11,097 bases of DNA from a bacterium (GTDB lineage Bacteria; Atribacterota; Phoenicimicrobiia; Phoenicimicrobiales; Phoenicimicrobiaceae), in assembly GCA_018819665.1 (NCBI GenBank), contig JAHJOY010000130.1, forward strand, positions 1 to 11,097. Direction: 5' to 3'. The notes below the pieces were generated by a model that was not told where the DNA came from, searched no databases, and was given only the letters and a program-made list of their open reading frames with translations. The translations under genes and the position numbers were made by a program. The first letter of the stretch is position 1, and each line of letters starts with the position of its first letter. Of this stretch, positions 1 to 6,777 are shown one piece after another.

Positions 1-59
1 ATTTTTTCACCAAAGAAAACTACCCCCAAAGAGTTGACACAGACTTAAATAAAATTTTG

Positions 60-89
60 TTGGAGTTTTAAAAAGAAATAGTGTATAAT
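60..89 (+). promoter_or_regulatory. Candidate sigma70 promoter of the lipoprotein gene
   Basis: A perfect -10 hexamer TATAAT lies at 84-89. TTGGAG at 60-65 is a weak -35 (only TTG matches), with an 18-nt spacer. The predicted start would leave a leader of about 130 nt before the lipoprotein ATG at 229. A perfect TTGACA at 34-39 has no -10 at the right distance and was not used. The rest of 1-228 is AT-rich with no gene or clear structure. The ribosome site before the ATG is weak (GAAGAAAGA at 207-215). Confidence 0.45.
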
Positions 90-228
90 TAATTTTGTTT
101 GTTTAAAAAAATAAAAACCAAAGAAACTGTGAAAAAAAGAAAAGTGTAATTTGTTATTCTAGGTCACAAAGCTGATTTCTTTTGAGAATGAGAATTAAAA
201 ATATTTGAAGAAAGATATATACTAAATA

Positions 229-3093
229 ATGAAGAAGCTTTTTATAATATTGTTTGGATTAATTGTAGTAACAGCAATGGTAGGCTGCTTAAATTTAACA
301 GCCATTCCCCCCTTTTTAAATGGAGCACCGATTATAATTTCTGAACCTATTATCACTGCTACAGAAAATAATCAATATTTTTATCAGTTAGAAGTAAACG
401 ATCCCGAAGGAGATAGCTTAACCTATCTTCTTGTCCTCAGTCCAGAGGGGATGAGCATTAACAGTGAAAATGGTTTAATAACCTGGGCACCGACCAATAA
501 CCAGGTAGGAATTCACCAGGTAGTGGTTGAAATTTCTGATGGTAAACACAGCGTAACTCAGAGTTTTAAAATTGAAGTTTCCAATATGAATAATCTTCCA
601 CAAATTTTTTCTTATTTCCCTGGCAGCTTAAATGTTGGAGTAAATGAAGGGGACTCAATAAAATTTGAAGTTCAAGCCCACGATATTGACTTAAAGTCCA
701 CTTTAAGTTTCCAATGGTTTTTAGATGGGAAATTAGTATTAGATTCTACCGTTTCAGGAGATGGTTCAAAAAGCAGCTGGATTTATTCTGCTGGCTATGG
801 AGATTATGGTCAGAAAAGAGTAAAAGTATTAGTGAGCGACGGAGAATTACAAGATTATGTACAGTGGAATATAACAATAAATGACATTACCCCTCCTGCC
901 CAACCTACCTTAAATACTGTAACTTCACCAACTAACATCTCCTCTCAAACTTTATCTGGCACCAAAGAGGCTAATTCTTCGATTTTAATTAACGATGCAG
1001 AAGTTGTCTCTATTAATTCATCTACAGATTGGTCCTATTCCTTCGCGCTTATTGAAGGCGAGAACAATATTTTAATCACTTCATGTGATGCTGTTGGTAA
1101 TGAAAGTACAGCAGTTAACAATAGTATTACTTTAGATACGATTCCTCCCGCAACTCCTACTTTGCACAATATTATTTCACCCACTAATATTTGCACGCAG
1201 TTATTAAGTGGCAATAAAGAGATTAATTCTTCTATCTGGGTTAACGGAGCAGAAGTAATATCTGTAAATTCTGAAACCACCTGGTCTTATGATTTTGAAC
1301 TTACTGAAGGAGAAAATAGTATTTTAATTATTTCAAAAGATACCGCAGGAAACGAGAGTAACGAAATAAATGCTAATATTATTTTAGATGTTTCTGCACC
1401 AGCAATTCCCAGCTTAGACACTGTAACTTCACCAACTAACATCTCCTCTCAAACTTTATCTGGCACCAAAGAGGCTAATACTTCGATTTTAATTAACGAT
1501 ACAGAAGTTGTCTCTATTAATTCATCTACAGATTGGTCATATTCTTATAATCTTTCTGAAGGAACCAACAATATTTCGATTACTTCTCGCGATGCTGTTG
1601 GTAACGAAAGTTCTGCGGTAACTGCAATTATTGTATTAGATACAATTAATCCAGTAGCACCAACTTTAGATGCTGTAGTTTCTCCGACGAACATTTCACC
1701 TCAGACCCTTTCTGGTACCAAAGAAACTAATACTTCTATTTGGATTAATAATATAGAAGTAATTCCTGTAAATTCTAGCACTACCTGGACTTACGATTTT
1801 AACCTCTCTGAAGGCGAGAATAATATTTCCATTACTTCTCAAGATTCAGCAGGGAATGAAAGTGGCGAAGCTACTGTAAAAATTATATTAGATACTATTT
1901 CTCCAACAGTTCCTACTTTAAATGAGGTTATTGCTCTTACTAATGTCTCGATTCAGGTATTATTCGGAACCAAAGAAACTAATACTTCTATTTGGTTAAA
2001 TGGGGTAGAAGTAGTTTCTCTTAATTCATCAACCGACTGGTCTTATTCTTATAATCTTTCCGAGGGTAATAACAATATCTCGGTTACTTCCCGCGATGCC
2101 GCCGGTAATGAAAGCTCCGCAATACTCACGATAATAGAATATGACCCCAATATTTATGTAGATATAGGGAACACCAGCGGAATAGAAGATGGAACCCAAA
2201 CTCATCCATTTAATTCTATAACCGAAGGAATAGAGGCAGTTGCCTCTGGAAAATCGGTTGTGGTGGCCGCAGGGACTTATAATGAACAGCTGATAATAAA
2301 TAAAGGAATTGATCTCCGGGGGGCTGGAAAGGAATCTACTTTTATAATCGGACTCGGATATACGGGGAATTTAATTACCGTTTCGGCTGACGATGTCACC
2401 ATATCTGGATTTACTATTGATGGCAAATCAGATACAGATATTGGAATCTATAGTGATTCATCTTCTTCAATTGAAATATCAGAAAATTTAATCCAAAATC
2501 ACCAGGATAGTGGAATTTTCTATCAAAGAATAAGCGATGATTATCCCTCAGGAATATATGTTTATAATAATGAGATATGTAAAAATTCTCTGAACGGAAT
2601 AAAAGTTACAGGAGCAGGTTCGGGCATTATTGAGGGTAATATCATTAGGAATAGCAATTGTGGAATCAAGGCTTCTAACGATGTATCTCTTGAGGTAAAA
2701 AAGAATAATATATATGATAATTATGATTCTGGCATTTTTTGTCGGGAAAGTTCTTCATTATTAATTTGGGAAAATGAGATCAGAACTAATAGTTATGGGA
2801 TAAGGGTTGGTGAAAAATATAGCGATACTACTAATCCGGATATAGGAGGAGGAGCTAAAGGTGGAATCGGAAAGAATAATATCACAGGTAACACTTCCAA
2901 CGGGATTATCAATATGACCAATCACAATATTTTCGCCAAATATAACTGGTGGGGAGATGACGATGGACCTAAATATCCTGGAAATCCTAATAATGCCAAT
3001 CTTTCAAGCGATTGGGCTTATTGGGATAATGTTAATAATAAAACTGGTGCTATTATATTTGAAAATTATTTAATTGAACCCCAAACCTTTTAG
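229..3093 (+). CDS. Ig-repeat and beta-helix surface lipoprotein
   Basis: The N-terminus has a lysine pair, a hydrophobic stretch and a lipobox ending M-V-G-C, so Cys20 is the likely lipidated residue and the protein is probably exported and anchored. Residues ~33-119 resemble a cadherin-like/putative Ig domain (DPEGD, GLITWAP, VEISDG). Residues ~123-218 resemble a second Ig/PKD-like domain. Five tandem Ig-like modules follow, starting at 222, 306, 390, 474 and 558, each exactly 84 residues. Typical strings are SPTNIS, LSGTKE, EGENN and DAVGNES, which recall bacterial Ig/glucodextranase-B-type modules. From ~641 to 915 there is a right-handed parallel beta-helix with a DUF1565-like entry (DGTQTHPFNSI, VVVAAGTY, GAGKEST), turns rich in N-x-I, and the closing NWWGDDDGP motif at 906-914 seen in NosD-like helices. 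No catalytic residues could be assigned. The role is probably binding to or acting on a surface polysaccharide, but this is inference. The gene stands alone behind its own promoter. Confidence 0.85.
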   Translation: MKKLFIILFGLIVVTAMVGCLNLTAIPPFLNGAPIIISEPIITATENNQYFYQLEVNDPEGDSLTYLLVLSPEGMSINSENGLITWAPTNNQVGIHQVVVEISDGKHSVTQSFKIEVSNMNNLPQIFSYFPGSLNVGVNEGDSIKFEVQAHDIDLKSTLSFQWFLDGKLVLDSTVSGDGSKSSWIYSAGYGDYGQKRVKVLVSDGELQDYVQWNITINDITPPAQPTLNTVTSPTNISSQTLSGTKEANSSILINDAEVVSINSSTDWSYSFALIEGENNILITSCDAVGNESTAVNNSITLDTIPPATPTLHNIISPTNICTQLLSGNKEINSSIWVNGAEVISVNSETTWSYDFELTEGENSILIISKDTAGNESNEINANIILDVSAPAIPSLDTVTSPTNISSQTLSGTKEANTSILINDTEVVSINSSTDWSYSYNLSEGTNNISITSRDAVGNESSAVTAIIVLDTINPVAPTLDAVVSPTNISPQTLSGTKETNTSIWINNIEVIPVNSSTTWTYDFNLSEGENNISITSQDSAGNESGEATVKIILDTISPTVPTLNEVIALTNVSIQVLFGTKETNTSIWLNGVEVVSLNSSTDWSYSYNLSEGNNNISVTSRDAAGNESSAILTIIEYDPNIYVDIGNTSGIEDGTQTHPFNSITEGIEAVASGKSVVVAAGTYNEQLIINKGIDLRGAGKESTFIIGLGYTGNLITVSADDVTISGFTIDGKSDTDIGIYSDSSSSIEISENLIQNHQDSGIFYQRISDDYPSGIYVYNNEICKNSLNGIKVTGAGSGIIEGNIIRNSNCGIKASNDVSLEVKKNNIYDNYDSGIFCRESSSLLIWENEIRTNSYGIRVGEKYSDTTNPDIGGGAKGGIGKNNITGNTSNGIINMTNHNIFAKYNWWGDDDGPKYPGNPNNANLSSDWAYWDNVNNKTGAIIFENYLIEPQTF
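892..2133 (+). repeat. Five 252-bp in-frame repeats, alternating A-B-A-B-A
   Basis: Units begin at 892, 1144, 1396, 1648 and 1900, spaced exactly 252 bp with no indel. Units 1, 3 and 5 share the protein signature EVVS-NSSTDWSYS and DA-GNESSA. Units 2 and 4 share SIW-N, EVI-VNS-TTW-YDF and IILD. Bases 916-1040 and 1420-1544 (units 1 and 3, 504 bp apart) differ at only three positions by eye (976, 997, 1035), so the higher-order period is 504 bp. Confidence 0.9.
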
Positions 3094-3130
3094 ATGAACA
3101 TTTCCAGTGGATCCTGGCACCAATTTTACC

Positions 3131-3171
3131 AAAAGTTTCCCAAAGGTGCCTGGCACCTTTGGGAAACTTTT
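3131..3171. repeat. Palindrome copy A (REP/REPIN-like hairpin)
   Basis: Perfect inverted repeat: left arm AAAAGTTTCCCAAAGGTGCC (3131-3150), central T at 3151, right arm 3152-3171. It starts 37 bp after the lipoprotein stop and can form a 20-bp stem in RNA or single-stranded DNA, with about a 3-nt loop in practice. The flanks continue the symmetry imperfectly: ACC at 3128-3130 faces GGT at 3174-3176, and AATTTT faces AAAATT further out. A stray core CCTGGCACC sits just upstream at 3113-3121. The shape, with an A tract before and a T tract after, could act as a weak two-way terminator for the lipoprotein gene. The same element recurs at three other sites in the window. Confidence 0.9.
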
Positions 3172-3202
3172 CTGGTACAAAATTTGTTATTTTTGTGCTT
3201 GC

Positions 3203-3232
3203 TTGAAAAAAGGTTGTGTGGTATGTTATAAA
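3203..3232 (+). promoter_or_regulatory. Extended -10 sigma70 promoter of the isomerase
   Basis: TTGAAA at 3203-3208 (-35, 5 of 6 matches) and TATAAA at 3227-3232 (-10, 5 of 6) are separated by 18 nt. TG at 3224-3225 forms an extended -10. Transcription would start near 3239-3240, about 32 nt before the ATG at 3272. The promoter lies just downstream of palindrome copy A, so the isomerase and the genes after it probably form a unit separate from the lipoprotein. Confidence 0.6.
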
Positions 3233-3271
3233 ATATAGAAAGATAGGCTAAAATATGGGGAGGAATGAGCT

Positions 3272-4408
3272 ATGGGAGAGACAAGAAAAAACAAAAACGA
3301 CAATATAGATATATTAGATGGAGATTTTTCTAAGCTGGATAAGGATAACATGATAGAGCTGTTAGAGGAATTTCCGCAGAAGATGAGAGATGCTTTGCGT
3401 TTAGGAGAAGAATTTTCTATTCCTACAAACTTTTCACCTACTTCTGCCTCTAGTTCTTTTTCTGCCCCTGACTCTACCACCCGGAATTTTAAAAATATCG
3501 TGGTATTGGGAATGGGTGGTTCAGCCATTGGCGGGGATCTATTATCTGATTATTTAGCCGATGAATTATCAATTCCTATAGTAGTCATTCGCGGCTATGA
3601 TATACCTAAATTTGTAGATGAAAATTCTTTAGTCTTTTCCGTCAGTTATTCGGGAAATACCGAAGAGACTATCTCTGCCTTGAAGAAATGCTTGGAAGCC
3701 AAAGCCAGAATCATTGCTTTAACTTCAGGGGGTAAATTAGCGGTCCTTTCCCAAGAGAATAACTTTCCTGTGATTAAAGTTCCAGCAGGAATTCAGCCTC
3801 GAGCCGCCATTTCTTATCTGTTCTTTCCGATATTAAAAGCTTTAGAAAGGCTGGGCTTGATAAAGGAAAGAAGCAGCGAGATAGAAGAGACAATCAGCAT
3901 TTTACAAGACCTTTCTAGGGAATATTGTGCTAAATCTCCCAGCGAAAACAATTTAGCCAAGAAGGTGGCCCTGAGCCTGTATCAGCATCTGCCCCTGGTT
4001 TACGGTTCTGAAGGATTATTAGGGGCAGTGGCGATGCGCTGGAAGACCCAGATAAACGAAAATAGTAAATGGCCCTGTTTTTGGAATGTATTTCCCGAAC
4101 TTGACCATAACGAAATAGTGGGCTATGAAATAGAAAATAAAATAAACCGACAGGTCAAAATTATTTATCTTCAAGACAAAGAAGGGCTTTTAAGGGTAGA
4201 ACAGAGACGGAAAATTACCCGCAAGATTATCGAAGACAAAGTAGCCGAGTTTATAGTTTGCCCTACCAAAGGTAAAGGGAAAATGTCCCGCATGTTTTCA
4301 CTAATTTTCTTAGGCGATCTGGCGAGCTATTATTTAGCAATATTAAATCAGGTTGACCCTTCACCAGTAGCCTGCATAGAAGATTTAAAGAAAGAATTAG
4401 CCAAATAA
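3272..4408 (+). CDS. Bifunctional phosphoglucose/phosphomannose isomerase
   Basis: Interconverts glucose-6-phosphate or mannose-6-phosphate with fructose-6-phosphate in the cytoplasm, linking glycolysis to nucleotide-sugar supply. The first SIS domain shows VVLGMGGSAIGGD (77-89) and the phosphosugar loop SVSYSGNTEE (123-132). PRAA (176-179), NENSKWP (262-268) and FPELDHNEIVGYE (274-286) are conserved signatures of the dual-specificity family. By family analogy R177, E263 and H279 are the likely active-site residues. The start is supported by GGGGAGGA at 3257-3264, 7 nt before the ATG. At 378 residues it is slightly longer than many members (roughly 330-360). Part of the excess is a Ser/Thr/Pro-rich stretch at 50-71 just ahead of the first SIS strand. 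It is not the classical GPI (Pgi) fold family. It heads the cluster of sugar and lipid-carrier genes. Confidence 0.93.
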   Translation: MGETRKNKNDNIDILDGDFSKLDKDNMIELLEEFPQKMRDALRLGEEFSIPTNFSPTSASSSFSAPDSTTRNFKNIVVLGMGGSAIGGDLLSDYLADELSIPIVVIRGYDIPKFVDENSLVFSVSYSGNTEETISALKKCLEAKARIIALTSGGKLAVLSQENNFPVIKVPAGIQPRAAISYLFFPILKALERLGLIKERSSEIEETISILQDLSREYCAKSPSENNLAKKVALSLYQHLPLVYGSEGLLGAVAMRWKTQINENSKWPCFWNVFPELDHNEIVGYEIENKINRQVKIIYLQDKEGLLRVEQRRKITRKIIEDKVAEFIVCPTKGKGKMSRMFSLIFLGDLASYYLAILNQVDPSPVACIEDLKKELAK

Positions 4409-4422
4409 ATTAATAATTTGCG

Positions 4423-4519
4423 AATCAATGAATTGATTAAATTGATTAATCGGTAAATTGGAAAATTGGAGAATCGATCAATCGGTAAATAGGTACATTG
4501 GTATATTGGTGAATTAATA
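4423..4519. repeat. Degenerate 8-bp tandem repeat, consensus AATYGGTA
   Basis: About twelve units in register, with one extra base at 4439: AATCAATG, AATTGATT, AATTGATT, AATCGGTA, AATTGGAA, AATTGGAG, AATCGATC, AATCGGTA, AATAGGTA, CATTGGTA, TATTGGTG, AATTAATA. The array fills most of the gap between the isomerase stop and the WecA-like gene and ends 5 bp before its ribosome site. No promoter hexamers stand out in it. Confidence 0.75.
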
Positions 4520-4539
4520 ATAAACAGGAGAATATCTAT

Positions 4540-5463
4540 TTGAAATATCTAGAAGTTGGTGTAATTGCCTTTATAGTTTCTTATATTTTAACTCCCTATA
4601 TGGCTCGGGTAGGGAAAAAACAAAATATGATGGACATGCCCGGTCATCGTAAAATACACGAGGAAGCTATCCCCAATTTGGGAGGGATAGTTATTTTTTT
4701 TGGATTTTTACTGAGTCTACTCTTTGTGGTACAGATAGAAGGACAGATTAAAGCCCTCTTGATAGGCGGGGTAATCATATTGTTATTAGGGGTGGTAGAT
4801 GACATAGTAGACCTTTCTCCCAAGCATAAATTCATTATTCAAATGATTCCTGCCTTAATAGTGATTATACATAACAGTGATTTAATAAATAGTTTTATAG
4901 TTAATCAATTAAAAATTTTTGATCTGTTAGGTTATCTTCTTTATCCTATTTTAATCTTCTGGATAGTGGGAGTAACTAATTCCATCAATTTGATAGACGG
5001 TTTAGACGGGCTGGCCTGTGGAATTTCCCTTATTGCCTCAGTAACTTTTCTTATTTTAGGCTTAAGACAAAATTTAGAGGCTCTCAGTCTTATATCTATT
5101 GCCCTGGTGGGAAGCATGTTGGCTTTTTTAAGATTTAATTTTTACCCGGCTAAAATCTTTCTGGGAGATTCCGGAAGTACCTTTGCCGGTTTCATGTTAG
5201 CCTCTATGGGGGCTTTGTGGGTATTAAACAGTGGGAATGCCTTTTTTATTTTAATTCCTATTATTATTCTGGCTCTACCTATTGTTGATACCCTGTTTGC
5301 TATCTGGAGGAGATACCGGGGCCATTATCCTATATTCCAGGCTGATAAAGGGCATCTCCACCATCGACTTTTAACCAGGGGGATAGCACATAAGAATGTG
5401 GTGTTTATCTTATGGGGAATAAGTGCCATCTGCAGCGTAATCGCCCTTATTTTAGCAGTCTAG
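4540..5463 (+). CDS. WecA/TagO-type polyprenyl-phosphate sugar-1-P transferase
   Basis: Multi-pass membrane enzyme that moves a HexNAc-1-phosphate, most often GlcNAc-1-P from UDP-GlcNAc, onto undecaprenyl phosphate, starting a lipid-linked surface glycan. All hallmark motifs are intact: DMPGHRKIHEEAIPNLGG (32-49), DD at 87-88 in VVDDIVDLSPKHK, NSINLIDGLDGLA (147-159), FLGDSGS (207-213), and the cytoplasmic histidine motif GHLHHR (271-276). About ten hydrophobic segments are visible, and 307 residues is normal for the family. The start is TTG, chosen because CAGGAG (4525-4530) lies 9 nt upstream and the protein begins directly with its first membrane helix. MraY is the main alternative. The HIP-type N-terminus and the surface-glycan neighbours favour WecA/TagO, but the actual sugar is not proven. 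Confidence 0.92.
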   Translation: MKYLEVGVIAFIVSYILTPYMARVGKKQNMMDMPGHRKIHEEAIPNLGGIVIFFGFLLSLLFVVQIEGQIKALLIGGVIILLLGVVDDIVDLSPKHKFIIQMIPALIVIIHNSDLINSFIVNQLKIFDLLGYLLYPILIFWIVGVTNSINLIDGLDGLACGISLIASVTFLILGLRQNLEALSLISIALVGSMLAFLRFNFYPAKIFLGDSGSTFAGFMLASMGALWVLNSGNAFFILIPIIILALPIVDTLFAIWRRYRGHYPIFQADKGHLHHRLLTRGIAHKNVVFILWGISAICSVIALILAV

Positions 5464-5466
5464 TGT

Positions 5467-5509
5467 AAAAAGTTTCCCAAAAGTGCCTGGCACTTTTGGG
5501 AAACTTTTT
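5467..5509. repeat. Palindrome copy B, with a compensatory pair change
   Basis: Perfect inverted repeat with 21-bp arms (5467-5487 and 5489-5509) around a central T at 5488. Relative to copy A, the left arm has AAAAGTGCC instead of AAAGGTGCC, and the right arm has the matching GGCACTTTT instead of GGCACCTTT. One G-C pair has therefore become A-T on both sides. It begins 3 bp after the WecA-like stop and ends 7 bp before the epimerase ribosome site, so it lies inside a likely shared transcript. Confidence 0.92.
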
Positions 5510-5530
5510 GTGGCAGAAAGGAAAAGAAAC

Positions 5531-6595
5531 ATGAAGTTAAAAAAGAGGAAAGAAAAAGTAAGTGAAAATGAAAAGGCCACCGTTTTAGTTACCGGCGGGG
5601 CGGGCTTTATCGGTTCACACATTGTGGATTTATTCATCGAGAATAATTATAAAGTTGTGATAGTTGATGATTTATCTTCCGGCAGAGAGGAGAATATCAA
5701 CCAAAAGGCACGGTTTTATAAATTAAATATCACCGACCAAAAAGGATTAGCTAAAGTGTTTAAGAAGGAAAAACCTGATTATGTATGCCATGAAGCCGCT
5801 CAGATCAGTGTTTCTTTTTCTGTAAGAGACCCTTTATTTGATGCTCAAACCAATATCCTTGGTTCCTTGAATTTATTGCAATGCTGCGTTAATCACCAGG
5901 TTAAGGGAATAGTTTTTGCCTCCAGTGGAGGGACTATTTATGGAGAACCAGAGCATTTTCCCATCAGTGAGGATTGCCCTTTCAGGCCACAATCACCTTA
6001 TGGAATTAGTAAAGTTGCTATCGAGCATTATCTTGATTTTTACCAGAAAAATTATAATCTTGATTACGTATCTTTAAGGTATGGAAATGTCTATGGACCC
6101 CGTCAGGATCCTTATGGTGAAGCCGGGGTTATCGCTATATTTATAGAAAAGATGCTAAAAGGCGAGATTCCTACTATAAATGGTGACGGAGAATATATCA
6201 GAGACTATATTTATGTAGAAGATGTAGCCCAAGCCAATTTACTCGCCCTTCAAAATATGGTAAAATTATTTAGAGTTGTTCAGAAAGAAGGAAAGGAAAA
6301 AACCAAAGAAGAAGAAAAAAAAGAATCTGATGCCAAACCTAAAGCTGGAATTAAACTTAATGGCTTCAATCTGGGGACCGAAAGAGGAGTTTCGGTAAAT
6401 GAAATATTTTATCTTTTAAAGGAGATTATAAAATTTCCTCATCCGGCGTATTATGGGCCTCCCAGGGCAGGGGATTTAAGGAAGAATATTTTGGATTGCC
6501 GCTTAATTAAAGATGTTTTAGGATGGCAGCCACAGTTTGCCTTTTCAGCGGGTTTAGAAAAGACAGTTCGCTGGTTTAAAGAGAATATTCACTAA
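5531..6595 (+). CDS. GalE-like NAD-dependent nucleotide-sugar epimerase
   Basis: Extended short-chain dehydrogenase/reductase, 354 residues from this start. It has the NAD-binding TGGAGFIGSH (21-30), the acidic end of the second strand VDDLSSG (45-51), HEAAQ (87-91), the catalytic Ser region ASSGGTIYG (130-138), and YGISK (157-161) with the Tyr-Lys pair. RYGNVYGPRQDP (183-194) and GDGEYIRDYIYVEDVA (218-233) are typical of UDP-glucose/UDP-GlcNAc 4-epimerases and relatives. A charged Lys/Glu-rich insert (about 241-272) interrupts the substrate domain before FNLGTERGVSV. The ATG at 5531 is preferred because AAAGGA (5517-5522) lies 8 nt upstream. A longer reading from GTG at 5483 would translate half of palindrome B as MPGTFGKLF and is probably not real. 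It likely supplies an epimerised sugar nucleotide, for example UDP-Gal or UDP-GalNAc, for the neighbouring transferases. The exact substrate is unknown. Confidence 0.9.
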   Translation: MKLKKRKEKVSENEKATVLVTGGAGFIGSHIVDLFIENNYKVVIVDDLSSGREENINQKARFYKLNITDQKGLAKVFKKEKPDYVCHEAAQISVSFSVRDPLFDAQTNILGSLNLLQCCVNHQVKGIVFASSGGTIYGEPEHFPISEDCPFRPQSPYGISKVAIEHYLDFYQKNYNLDYVSLRYGNVYGPRQDPYGEAGVIAIFIEKMLKGEIPTINGDGEYIRDYIYVEDVAQANLLALQNMVKLFRVVQKEGKEKTKEEEKKESDAKPKAGIKLNGFNLGTERGVSVNEIFYLLKEIIKFPHPAYYGPPRAGDLRKNILDCRLIKDVLGWQPQFAFSAGLEKTVRWFKENIH

Positions 6596-6617
6596 TTAGT
6601 TTTATTTTTAAAAATCT

Positions 6618-6642
6618 ATCCTAAAAAGAAGGAATTTAGGAT
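6618..6642 (+). terminator. Weak hairpin after the epimerase gene
   Basis: ATCCTAAA (6618-6625) and TTTAGGAT (6635-6642) can pair as an 8-bp stem with a 9-nt loop, starting 22 bp after the epimerase stop. The following bases are GCTTTTG, so the T tract is short and offset. It could be a weak terminator or chance structure in AT-rich DNA. Confidence 0.25.
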
Positions 6643-6726
6643 GCTTTTGTCGTATTAAGATAATTGGATTACGCAGAAAAAAGGTTAAAAACAGAAAGAA
6701 CAGAAAGATAAGACAAAATAAGGATA

Positions 6727-6756
6727 AAAAAGAAATAAAAAGAAATAAAAAGAAAT
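6727..6756 (+). repeat. Three perfect copies of AAAAAGAAAT in a purine-rich leader
   Basis: Units lie at 6727-6736, 6737-6746 and 6747-6756, within a strongly purine-biased stretch from about 6673. A doubled ACAGAAAGA also occurs at 6691-6708. The array ends 4 bp before AAGGA (6761-6765), the probable ribosome site of the following gene, so a change in copy number would move sequence just upstream of it. Confidence 0.75.
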
Positions 6757-6777
6757 AATGAAGGATAATATATTTAT

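Noticed and set aside
34..62. Perfect TTGACA at 34-39 as a -35 element
   Set aside because: No acceptable -10 hexamer occurs 16-18 nt downstream; the TATAAT at 84-89 is too far away.
1035..1280. Reverse-strand open frame inside the Ig repeats
   Set aside because: Shadow of the lipoprotein repeats: no ribosome site, no recognisable domain, fully inside a well-supported gene.
4423..4519. 8-bp array as a replication-origin iteron cluster
   Set aside because: Units are very degenerate and short, there is no dnaA/rep gene nearby, and the position between two metabolic genes gives no support.
5467..5509. Palindrome B as a strong intrinsic terminator
   Set aside because: The T tract is part of the stem, paired with the 5' A tract, and the next gene's ribosome site follows at once with no room for a separate promoter; read-through is more likely than full termination.
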